From Xanthostigma xanthostigma (taxonomy: Eukaryota; Arthropoda; Insecta; Raphidioptera; Raphidiidae), in the NCBI GenBank assembly GCA_963575645.1, contig OY754464.1:81814948-81878947 (forward strand): a stretch of DNA of 64,000 nt, given 5' to 3'. Under the pieces are notes generated by a model. It searched no databases. It was not told where the DNA came from and was given only the letters and a program-made list of their open reading frames with translations. The translations under genes and the position numbers were made by a program. Shown here in pieces: positions 54,580 through 64,000 of this stretch. Position 1 is the first letter of the stretch. Each line of letters starts with the position of its first letter.

Positions 54580-55012
54580 TGTTTCTTCATACCTCGATCG
54601 AAAGTGCATACTTTCGGCATCAATTGCAAGGCAGAAAGTCTAACATTTACGCATTAGTGGGATTGCACGCACTGATGCGGGAAGTACGTACGTTCTGGCG
54701 GCAGTAAAGAAAAATAACAACTGTTGGTTAGATGTCATTTCCGTAGCAACCCTATTACATTCTAGGTAATAGTCGCGAACAGCTGTCATTCGTGTTTTGA
54801 CGTATAACCTCAAAGCTGCTTGCTTGGAATTAATCTGTGTTTTTATGTAATTAATAACTATTTATTTAATTACTGTATTTAATAAGCGTACTTACGACCG
54901 AGGTATGAAGAAAAATAGTATACACCACACTGGCCGAAAGTTTGATATTTATGCAATGCGCGTCATGGTGCCCTCGGCAATCTCAAACTTTCAGGCCTTG
55001 TGGTATATTGTT
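54580..55012 (-). repeat. Repeat T, copy 2
   Basis: Inverted copy of 33826-34270; the hairpin end at about 54920-55010 is shorter (GGCCGAAAGTTTGATA...). Confidence 0.65.
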
Positions 55013-55980
55013 GTTATCTGTATCTCGTTAAGTGCTTAACATTACTTGATGAAATTTATACAGCTTGTAGAGAAATGTCAAGTATTTACAATTAATTATC
55101 ATTGTCTGCCTTGCAAATATTTTTTGCATACCTCCAAATGGATAAATGTTCAATACGAGATCTGCCAGGTATGCAAAAAAAAAATGGGTGGAAGCGTGTA
55201 TACTTATATCTAAGTGCGTTAAAGTTCTTTGGCGTGATTATGAACTAATTTTTTATTTGCACGTAAATAATTTTTTGAAATAAAATAATAAAAGGATTCA
55301 TGTGAGGTGAGCATAAATACAGCGCTTAGGCTCTCTACCATACTCTATCCTCCTCACTAAGCAAACTGAAAAACAACCACAACGATATAATATGACGAAG
55401 GCACGTTCACTAGTATGGTCGCTACGTCTATTTGCTAGGTAGCCTTATGCTTCGAGCAACTTCATTTGTTTATTTTGATGATACAGTGCACGCTCACTTC
55501 TGCGAGCGGTTGTATCCTGTTAATTTTGATGTTACATCGAAAAAAAAATATCATCATTCGTTCATCACGTGCCAAAAAAGTATTACTGATTTTAAAAAAA
55601 TTGAGAGTATAGTGAAAGAGGTGTTTCGACAAAGATATCGGTGGGAACTTTTTAGTGTCTTATTCCTAAAGATCTTGAGAATATTTTTCCAGAATAAAAA
55701 CAATTTTTTATTTATTTCTTGAAAACAGTTTAATTTGCTTGAATATATAATGCACATGCAATTTCAATTTTTATAAATAAGTCTTAAAAACTGTCATGCT
55801 TAAAATAAATAAAAATATAATGTGATTAACCTAGTTCTTTATTTATTATAAATTACATAAACTTAAAATATTCGTTTTGGTTTAAAAAAAATATCGATCG
55901 AATAATAATAGTAGTTTATGTATCCAGTTTATATTTTATGACGAGTTGTGACATTGGGTTAATTACGAGCGATAAGCGAG
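55013..55980. other. Spacer
   Basis: The longest frame (55432-55722 plus) has no recognisable domain and no splice signals at sensible positions. Nothing else recognised. Confidence 0.3.
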
Positions 55981-56324
55981 TTTATATATAAATATATAAA
56001 GCTGACGAGTTTGTTTGTTTGTTTGGTTGAACGCGCTAATCTCAGGAACTAATGGTTCGAATTGATTTTTTTTTGTTGGATAGCCCATTTATCGAGGAAG
56101 GCTATAGACTATATAATATCACGCTACGACCAATAGGAGCGAAGCATCAATGAAAATAGAAAATCAAAATTTGTCCGTCCAACAAAAATTTGTGAACGGT
56201 AACTCCGATCATCATGAAATTTGAACACAACATTCATCTCGGTAAACTAAGATGAATGTGCGTACTCAGGTTCCTCCCCCCATTTGTTCTTTTGCACCCG
56301 GGTGAAATTGGGCGGGGCCGCTAG
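55981..56324 (+). mobile_element. Helitron H1, copy d
   Basis: AATATATAAAGCTGACGAG start, TTTG run, ACCCGGGTGAAATTGGGCGG stem, CTAG at 56321-56324 followed by T. Confidence 0.8.
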
Positions 56325-58373
56325 TATAATATTATATAATATTGCTATTATATATTAAATTTTAAACTTGTTGGAATTGTTTTTTTTTGCTTAAAACGAT
56401 CCCGATTTGGTTCGATCTTCACCCATCGACTTTTCTAATGAAATTTGAATTTTGATAATATAATGTATAAATAAAGAAAAATTGATTTGGTTGCCTTTCG
56501 ATTTCTCGGCACAGCTATTTTTAATAAAAAATTAAAGTTGTTTATTTTATTTCTGAAATGTATAGTTATCGAGTTTTCAGATAAATTTATTACCAATCGA
56601 AAGTAAAATATGTTTTTTGCCAAAGTTTGTTTGACATTTTCATTCCTGGCATAAAATCAGGTAGACAGGCACCTTCGAATTAGTATTTTGCAGTTATAAA
56701 GTTTTCTATATTGTCATATATGAAAATGTAGATAATTTTATTGCGAACACTTGGAACATAATTATATGTACGTAACCATGGCAACGAATAAAATAGTTGT
56801 GCCAGGAAATTGAATGGCAACCATGAACCAAATCAATTTTTCTTTAATTATAAAATTTCATTAGTTTCCGCGATGAGTGAAGATCGAGCAAAATCTTAGA
56901 CAATTAAGAAATACACCGTTTTAGTTTGGCAGATTACTCCCGAAACATTCTGTATTTTTAAACTCTTTCAATGTTTGCTTATCTTTCCGTGTAACCCCGT
57001 GAGTAGGGAGAATAGTTTGGTAGCTTCGCAAATTTCCAACTTAAACTTTCGTTTTAATTCAGTTAGTATTTCTGTCAGTGATATGACATTGTGCGACAGT
57101 TAGACAGTGACAGGGAGATTGTTCCTTTCCTCAGTTTTGATTGTACCAGGTTGTACCTCTGTACCTACGCGGTATTATTACAAGTCAATAACCGTTATTT
57201 AATGTTCTTTATAAAAATGCTTACACAACGTCATTTGAATAATAACAAATTGTTATTTTTAAGCCCAAATATATTTGTTATTTCTGAATAGCTTCCGCTA
57301 TATAAACTATACAAGCTCTCAAATGTTCTTAGGTTCTGATCGGAGAACTACAAAAATAGTACTTTTTATATCGATTGTAAGGGTCAGTACGATGTACCCA
57401 AATTTTGACTTTTTTTAAGTTATAGAAAACGCTAAATTTTGAGGTTCCAAAAAAAAAAAGAACTTTGCGGGTATTCGCAAATTTTCTTAAAAATACGTAA
57501 GAACTTTTTTTATTACTCATGCGGGAAAAGTGGTATGTTTACGCATGCTGCTACGGTTGAAAAGTAGCTATTTTCATTTGCGTGCGGAAACTTTATTTGT
57601 CGCACTGAAATTATTGTTTGCCGCAGAGAAAAAACAAAATAATAACGGTGTTAATGTCAACGAAACAAACTGTCATTTGAAGCAGATTTGAGGTTAAAAT
57701 TTTCGATTATGCTTGACAATTTTAACAATTTTAACTGAATTTTCAACTTTTTAATGATTTAAATTTAATTTTTATTACTTCTAAATTCTTTTTTTAATTC
57801 GTAATAAAAATTTAATTTTAATTTAATTTAATTCGTAATAAAAAATAGTACAATGCCGCACTAGTTGCACAATATACTATTGTCTTTCCCTGTCATTATT
57901 CGAGTCTAACCAATCAAAAGACTGTGAGCTATTGCGCAAGCCTGTGACGATTCTGCTACCGTTCGCAGAGATAATGTTAAAACTCGTCCTAAAATTGTGC
58001 ATTAGAAACTAAATACATAAACGGCTATTCTATGTCTTGACTTCTCAAATAACTGTTATATATTTCAAAGTTATAACTGTTATTTCCGTACAGTTAAACT
58101 ACCCTTTTCGTACAACCACGCGAAGAAAAATAGCACAATATCAAGAACAACAATTTCTCGTTTAACCTCTTTAGCCACATTCATAATTTTAAAGACGATG
58201 TTTTATTATTTTTTTATGGTTATGAGTCTTTAAAAAGTAAAAAACAAAGTAGTATGTTGTTTAAAGTTTTACAGAAAACATAAAAAAAACCACGACGGGT
58301 ATTCCTTGTACCTATATTAAATAATGCTTTCCTCAATTCTGAATTTAGAATTCTAAATTATTTAAAACTAGCG
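56325..58373. other. Spacer
   Basis: No repeat shared with the rest of the window and no convincing exon. Short A+T-rich frames only. Confidence 0.3.
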
Positions 58374-58915
58374 GCCAGTCCCGGTTTCACCCGGGTGCAA
58401 AACTAAGATTGATTAATACATAAATCTCCCTCTCCCTATTTCTCTCTCTGAAAATATTATAGTAGCCTTCCCATCTATTGTTTCTCTAAAGATTTGGCCA
58501 GCGTAAGCGTAAACAGATTTTTTTACAAAACACCGTCATTTTGTACAAAATATTTACAAATTATACACACAAACCTTCCTTGTTTATCGCTCTTTGACTT
58601 TCTATTGGTGAAAACCGTTTCAACATCCATTGTGTGGTGTAGAAGAAGTAAGCGGAGAAACAGACAGAGGCAAACAGCGCCTTTTTTTATTATACTATGT
58701 AATGATGACAAAACACCGTCATAATTTTAGCCATATTTTCTAAAAAATATTTACAATATAATATATACATAAATCTTCCTCGTTTATCGCTCTTTGACTT
58801 TCTATTAGTGGAAATCGTTCCAAAATCCGTTGCGTGATTTAGAAGAAGAAAGCGGAGAAACAGACAGAGGCAAACAGCGACTTTGTCTTCTACTATGTAG
58901 TGATGATACTTCGTT
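58374..58915 (-). repeat. Helitron-like repeat H4, tandem copy
   Basis: CTAG end at the left (58374) next to CGGTTTCACCCGGGTGC. Two inner units with GAGGCAAACAGCG and AAAACACCGTCAT. Inverse of 41599-42077. Confidence 0.6.
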
Positions 58916-59273
58916 ATCCATGTTTGCTCTTCATAGAGTTTTACAAATACTATAAAATAAAATTAAACACAGAAGTCACGTATTTAAAAAAATATATATT
59001 TTTTAAATCAGCACATTTCGCGTTTCTATGTGCCATTGTTTACGCGATGAAGAGCTGTTATGATGTTGTTTCGACATTGAAGTATTTATTTCATTCTTTC
59101 ACAAGATATGCCAAGAATAAACACAGTCTGCTAACTTTACACTTTTTAGATTTTATTGTATTGAAACAGTGTAAACAAACTGTAAGTTTTTATTAATCAT
59201 GATCACTCAATTGTATATTATAGAAAAGAAACGAAACGGTTGATTTATGAGTCAAATTTGTTTATTGTAGGAC

Positions 59274-59313
59274 GACTACGTTTCGACACCTGTTTTGGTG
59301 TCTTCCTCAGGTC
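59274..59313 (-). ncRNA. Hammerhead-ribozyme-like motif
   Basis: Minus strand: CTGAGGA (59304-59310), extra A, helix II GACACC/GGTGTC (59297-59302 with 59285-59290), GAAA (59281-59284), CGTA, helix I GAC/GTC. Mirror image of 59463-59502. Confidence 0.65.
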
Positions 59314-59462
59314 TTTAATTAATTGACATTAATTGACCATAACATCACAAAATCTAATTCATACTTTACTGAAATTTAATACTATTGCGATCGTTGTTAA
59401 ATTTCAGTAAAGTATGAATTAGATTTTGTGATGTTATGGTCAATTAATGTCAATTAATTAAA

Positions 59463-59502
59463 GACCTGAGGAAGACACCAAAACAGGTGTCGAAACGTAG
59501 TC
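59463..59502 (+). ncRNA. Hammerhead-ribozyme-like motif
   Basis: CTGAGGA (59466-59472), extra A, helix II GACACC/GGTGTC (59474-59479 with 59486-59491), GAAA (59492-59495), CGTA, helix I GAC/GTC (59463-59465 with 59500-59502). Predicted cleavage after A59499. Confidence 0.65.
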
Positions 59503-59631
59503 GTCCTACAATAAACAAATTTGACTCATAAATCAACCGTTTCGTTTCTTTTCTGTAAGTTTTTATATTTATTGTTTTCAAAACGTTGAGTCTTACCACT
59601 CTAATATATTATGTTCAGTTAGATTTTAGGT

Positions 59632-60815
59632 TTCCGTACCTCAAACGGAACGCAGGAACCAGTATAGGATCATTTCGTTGTCCATCTGTCTGTCTGTCGA
59701 GATCATGTTTCTCAGAAACGCGTGGAGATATCAAGTTGTAATTAAGTTTGGAAACTATGGGCATTCGAAGATTTTCTGAAAACTGAACGCAAACAACTTC
59801 TAAACCAAAAGACGTTTATTTGTGCGTGTTTTTTTCTATAAGCATCATGATTAGGTATGTCAAAGTTCCGATAGATTTCGGTTTTCGTCAAAAATCGCAA
59901 TTTTTTAAAGGGGTATGCCTTGAAAAAATGCAAAAATCGAATTCTTTGATATAGGTAGGTACTTTAGAAATTGAGAATGCTTATAGAAAAAAAGCGCTGA
60001 ATTCAATGAGCGTAAGCAAACGTCTGTATCTCTTTTAGTTTGGAAACTACGGTCATTCGAAGGTTTTGTATGATTTTCTGAAAATTATAAACGCGAGTAG
60101 CTTCTAAACCAAAAGACATACAGACGTTTGTTTGTGCTCATTGGGTTCAGCGTACTTTTTCCTATAAGATGATGATTTGGTAAAAGTTTCGACAGATTTC
60201 GATTTTCGTCAAAATTCCTAGTTTTTAAAGGGGTATGCCTTGAAAAAATTGCAAAAATCGAATTCTTTAATACACTTTAGAAATTGAGAATGCTTATAGA
60301 AAAAAAAGCGCTGAATTCAACGAGCGTAAGCAAACGTCTGTATCTCTTTTAGTTTGGAAACTACGGCCCTTCGAAGGTTTTATATGATTTTCTAAAAACT
60401 ATAAACGCAAACAACTTCTGAATCAAAAGACATACAGACGTTTGTCTATGCTCATTGGATACAGCGTGTTTTTTTTTCTATAAGCATGATGATTTGGCAA
60501 AAGTTCCGACAGATTTCGGTTTTCGTCAAAAATCGCATTTTTTTAAAGGGGTATCCCTTGAAAAAATTGCAAAAATCGAATTCTTCAATATACTTTTGAA
60601 ATTGAGAATTGTTATAGAAAAAATTACGCTGAATTCAATGAGCGTAAGCAAACGTCTGTATCTCTTTTAGTTTGGAAACTACGGCCATTCGAAAGTTTTA
60701 TATGATTGTCTAAAAACTATAAACGCAAACATCTTCTAAACCAAAATATATATAGACGTTTATCTTTGCTCATTGGATACAGCGTGTTTTTTCTATAAGC
60801 ATGATGATTTGGCAA
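59632..60815 (+). repeat. Tandem array, unit about 315 bp, with GGTTCCGTACCTC head
   Basis: AGTTTGGAAACTA recurs at about 59744, 60037, 60351 and 60669, giving spacings near 293, 314 and 318. Each unit contains ACATACAGACGTTT, CGACAGATTTC and GGGGTATGCCTTG. The array begins after a fragment of the GGTTCCGTACCTC repeat (59632-59705). Short frames here are repeat shadows. Confidence 0.85.
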
Positions 60816-61260
60816 AATAGAAGATAATCCCATGTGCAAGAATGCTCATGTCTGCCGGTTTTTTCTTTGGTAGAATAGGTGGCAGATTTATTTGCTCTGA
60901 TTTCATCAACTTATAGCTTGACATTTTGCATGCTAATAGAATGGGAGGCTTACCTTTTCCCAAAAAAAAATCTGCCGGAAGTCAAGCTTTCTGTACTCCA
61001 TATTTGGCGCATGCGTTAAAAACACTGCCCATTAAAGAGCACAAATCTTGATGTTTTACGCATGTTTTCGAACATTTTTAAACGTATTTACTTTATTTTC
61101 GAGTTTTTATCTCATTTCCGCGATTTTTCGGTATTTTTTCGACAAAATTTGTGTTCAATATTGATTGCTCCAATTAATATATGATTATGTTTTTTAACAA
61201 AATAAAAAAAGACACCTTGATATTGTGATACGATAAAACTATACGGGATACAAAGCTAAA
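60816..61260. other. Spacer
   Basis: Nothing recognised. Confidence 0.3.
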
Positions 61261-61432
61261 ATATTAAAACAATTTTTATTCACTAGAACATTATTAATTA
61301 TTGGTCAACGTTTCTGCAATATTTCTTGTCTTCTTCAGGACCTTAAAAAAGAAGGCAAGAAATATTGCCAAAACGTTGACCAATAAGTAATGTTCTAGTG
61401 AATAAAAATTGTTTTAATATTATGGTATTTCC
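61261..61432. repeat. Palindromic hammerhead-type repeat, copy F
   Basis: Arms of about 80 bp from AATATTAAAACAATTTTTAT inward, meeting near 61345. The left arm has an intact core (61303-61342, minus); the right arm has lost CTGA and has AAAA for GAAA but keeps helix II. Confidence 0.75.
61303..61342 (-). ncRNA. Hammerhead-ribozyme-like motif
   Basis: Minus strand: CTGAAGA (61332-61338), helix II weak (CAA/TTG only; the right arm keeps GGCAA/TTGCC), GAAA (61311-61314), CGTT, helix I GGTC/GACC (61339-61342 with 61303-61306). Confidence 0.5.
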
Positions 61433-61608
61433 ATATATTTAGTTCGGGATATACGAAAAAAAGACTTTCGGTCCTGAGTTCAAGTCTAAAAATATTAGTT
61501 ATGGTTCCTACTTACAGTTAGCGAAGCGGCACCTTTTCATCAAAAAATCCCCGGAATACGATAGCTACTTCATATAAAAAATCGACTTACTATGTTTGTT
61601 TGTTACAG

Positions 61609-61813
61609 CATGGCAACCAGGCTACGTCAAGTGAGACCAGCGTGGGCACACAGCCTGGAGGCAGCGTGACGTCGCGCGCCGCCTCCGAGACGCCGCATAT
61701 GGCCGGTGCGGGAGGGACCCACCACAGTGCAAACAGTGGCGTACACACCGGCGCCAAGTTCAGACACGGACTACTTCAGCTCATGATACACACCATTGAT
61801 CCGTTACACGACG
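61609..61813 (+). CDS. Internal exon of an unidentified gene
   Basis: 205 bp between a good acceptor (TTTGTTTGTTACAG ending at 61608) and donor ACG|GTTAGT (61814). G+C-rich and open in one frame: a Ser/Thr/Gly/His-rich first part (TSSETSVGTQPGGSVTSRAA) and a more ordered C-terminal part (KFRHGLLQLMIHTIDPLHD). It starts on a codon boundary and ends in phase 1. The composition jump against the flanks and both splice sites make a real exon likely. The ordered end looks like a conserved segment of a larger protein, but I cannot name it. No other exon of this gene is evident in the window; the next exon would lie beyond the R1 copy at 61853 or outside. Confidence 0.7.
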
Positions 61814-61852
61814 GTTAGTGTTTATATTTGAATAAAAAATCAGTTCAAAAAA

Positions 61853-62273
61853 AATTGGTTGTCTGTAAAGTCGGTTTACGGACGATAGTTTTACGTGATA
61901 ACGTATTCCGCTCGAATATCATATTTAATAATACATAACCTAAATTTTAGTAGCTGTCAAACTATATTTTTACCGACTAATAATTTGATCAACCAAAGCA
62001 AAATACATATTTTTAAGCAATTATAAAAGACATTTAAAAGAATGAATATATATTATATATTTGTTAACAAACCGTATAATTTATCTGGCCATCTGTCAGA
62101 TGTAGCTTGCGTTGGAACAGCCGAAAAAAATGTTGAACGCACACTACTTTCTGACGTCACGCGAGAAGAGAGAGACTATCGCTTATATAGCGCTCTCGCT
62201 TGCGGAACGTTACTCTTTTTCGTGCGTGCAGCCGGTGTTTCATCAATTTATAAGACGTTATCACGTCAAAAAC
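61853..62273 (+). mobile_element. R1 repeat, copy g
   Basis: Both ends present, with an interior deletion of about 230 bp after the TTAACAAACCGTATAATTTATC segment. Lies just 3' of the exon donor. Confidence 0.85.
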
Positions 62274-62770
62274 TAAAAACCGACTACTGATAAGTATGCA
62301 ACAAGAAAATATTCTCATCTGAGGATAGCCGTGGTCATATCCCACTTATACGCTAACTAAACATTACATTTTAACAGTAGTAAGCGATCATTAGCTCTGG
62401 GACAAAGTGCATCACGCTATACATCTAGAGGGACCTCATATATATATATGAGATGGCATACGACCACGGCTATCCTTAGATGAGAATATTTTCTAGTTTC
62501 ATACTTTTCAGTGGTCGGGTTTTAGTTTTTGAACTTATTTTTTTTGAACTTATTTTTTATTTGTTTTCAATTTGCTCACCCCTGGAACCAAAATTCAAAA
62601 ATAAATGTAGTCTATGTTACCCGGGTCATAATAACGAATCGATTGACACCTTATTTATGAAAATCGGATGAATAGTTTAGGCGCTACAGTGGAACATCCG
62701 TAAATACAAACATACATGGACTGCTAAACTCATAACCCTTCCTTTTGGCTTCGCCGCAGTCGGGTAAAAA
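62274..62770 (+). repeat. Repeat J, copy 3
   Basis: Same layout as 44105-44625, ending TTTTGGCTTCGCCGCAGTCG at about 62764. Confidence 0.7.
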
Positions 62771-63054
62771 AGAAAATCAGATTCGAATAAGAGGCACTAA
62801 TGTTTTTATAGCTTTTACATAGCCGTAAGAAATCAGTTAAATTAGACGTGGAAAGGTAGTTATTTAAAGTTTAAATAACTACCATTCCACGTCTAATGCA
62901 TAATGATTTAGAAGAGTTACAGGCCTTCAAAGATGATTATTTATAGACATTTTACATAAAATTTCCATAAATTATGATCTTTGAAGGTCTATAATTCTTA
63001 TGTATCAAATTAACAGAAAAAAACACGAAGGATTTTTTGTAGAGAATTGCCAGT
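62771..63054. repeat. Short palindromes
   Basis: A nearly perfect hairpin at 62842-62897 (ATTAGACGTGGAAAGGTAGT arms) and a looser inverted pair around ACCTTCAAAGAT (about 62925 and 62985). Confidence 0.55.
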
Positions 63055-63215
63055 AAAATTGTTGTCTTCAAAACTCTTTATATTTTTTTTCCAAGGGGTG
63101 GAAATCAGGGGGGCAATTTAAAGGGGTTGCCGAGGAAACACAATTGTGGGAACCTCACCATCGTGTTCAGCGACATCGAAAACGGGGGTACCCTTTGCGA
63201 CTCCTGACCTCGACT
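63055..63215 (-). repeat. Inverted copy of 25905-26120
   Basis: GTGGAAATCAGGGGGGCAATTT and ATCGTGTTCAGCGACATCGA match the other copy inverted. Confidence 0.6.
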
Positions 63216-63445
63216 AGATGCCCATGCAACGTTATTTAACGAGGAGAATAAAAATTGAATACCACAGCTGTACGCTACTGCATTAGATTTCAGAACGCAC
63301 ATTCTTTGATAACAAATTTGATACCAAATTATAACAAAATATTCAATACTTTGCTAAAAAATCTATTTTGTGAGGCGTGTTTTACATGGTTAAAACATGC
63401 GTACAACTTTGTTAATTTTGTGCACAACATTTTTTATCTGAAATA

Positions 63446-63743
63446 TCTATAGGACTAATATATAAAGCTGAAGAGTTTGTTTGTTTGTTTGGTTGAACGC
63501 GCTAATCTCAGGAACTACTGGTTCGAATTTAATTTTTTTTTAATTGGATAGCCCATTCATCGAGGAAAGCTATAGGCTATATAATATCACGCTATGACCA
63601 ATAGGAACGGAGCATCAATGAAAAATGTTGGAAAATGTAACTCAAAATTTGTCCGTCCGACAAAAACTTTTGAACGGTAACTCCGATCATCATGAAATTT
63701 GGACACAACATTCATCTCGGTAAACTAAGATGAATGTGCGTAC
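63446..63743 (+). mobile_element. Helitron H1, copy e (3' truncated)
   Basis: TCTATAGGACTAATATATAAAG start and the body through AAACTAAGATGAATGTGCG, then unrelated sequence. The 3' stem and CTAG are lost. Confidence 0.75.
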
Positions 63744-64000
63744 CGGATATACAGATTGTATCAAATCAAAACGGTCCATAGGACATTCTGTGTGTAAGAC
63801 AGAGACGATATATAAAGATCTAAAGCAGTAAGTAAGAATGAGATAAATGATCGCTAATATAGTTACTGTGGTTACGTAAATAAATAATTACGTACACTGT
63901 AAATCTTTTTACCAATTTATCAATTAAAACAACTACAAGTAAATTTATTATGTTGGCGTTTGAATTACCACCATAAAACCATTTAATTATTTGGATTTTT
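63744..64000. other. Spacer at window end
   Basis: Nothing recognised. Confidence 0.3.

Larger units (their letters stand above)
59194..59552. mobile_element. Palindromic hammerhead-type retroposon, copy E (best preserved)
   Basis: 14-bp perfect duplication CTGTAAGTTTTTAT (59180-59193, 59553-59566). Arms 59222-59379 and 59398-59552 are almost perfect inverted copies around an 18-nt loop. An extra 28 bp of unpaired sequence lies on the left end. Each arm has an intact hammerhead-like core in opposite orientation. Confidence 0.9.

Noticed and set aside
55432..55722. 96-codon plus-strand frame as a gene
   Set aside because: Second half is K/F/I-rich low-complexity translation; no domain, no splice or poly(A) support.
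59745..60815. CRISPR-like array
   Set aside because: Units are about 315 bp, diverged and without short spaced repeats; the setting is eukaryotic.

Overview
The window looks like nuclear DNA from an insect, most likely a moth or butterfly (Lepidoptera). It is A+T-rich, has almost no long open frames and is packed with interspersed repeats. Two repeats recall families I associate with lepidopteran genomes: Helitron-type elements opening with a TTTG-repeat tract and ending CTAG|T, and a repeat opening GGTTCCGTACCTC. That attribution rests on recall, not a search.

Cellular coding sequence is sparse. A minus-strand gene is supported by a terminal exon (3200-3439: pyrimidine-rich acceptor, stop, AATAAA), a possible first exon (6879-6992) and a possible exon between them (5293-5367). 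A plus-strand internal exon lies at 61609-61813. A membrane-protein-like pseudogene (46717-47467) is split by a 415-bp inverted-repeat transposon. None is identified.

Two retroelements carry real coding capacity. A complete Ty3/Gypsy-type LTR retrotransposon (13726-19204) has identical-looking 541-bp LTRs, a GCAA target duplication, gag, and a protease-RT-RNase H-integrase frame reached by a -1 shift at a heptamer touching the gag stop. A 5'-truncated CR1-superclade LINE (26838-28257, minus) keeps its RT core and C-terminus.

The rest is mostly non-autonomous DNA: hAT-like MITEs with 8-bp duplications, two pogo/Tigger-like MITEs with TA duplications, a TTAA element, a PIF/Harbinger derivative, a Tc1/mariner remnant, Helitron-type elements, a tRNA-derived SINE with 14-bp duplications, solo LTRs, a tandem array with a unit near 315 bp, a near-2-kb palindromic element, and a seven-copy family (here R1) that I cannot classify.

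The most interesting signal is a set of palindromic retroposon-like insertions with 12-14-bp target duplications. Their arms carry hammerhead-ribozyme-like cores (CTGANGA, helix II, GAAACGTH). Helix I and helix II sequences differ between copies but stay complementary. This fits Penelope-like element termini or an unrecognised hammerhead retroposon.

Layout: 0-7 kb minus-strand gene plus repeats; 7-13 kb SINE, R1 and Helitron fragments; 13.7-19.2 kb LTR element; 19-26 kb mixed repeats; 26-32 kb pogo MITE, LINE and big palindromes; 32-44 kb R1, Helitron and hAT elements; 44-49.6 kb Harbinger, split pseudogene and solo LTR; 50-61 kb hammerhead palindromes and the tandem array; 61.6 kb exon; then repeats to the end.
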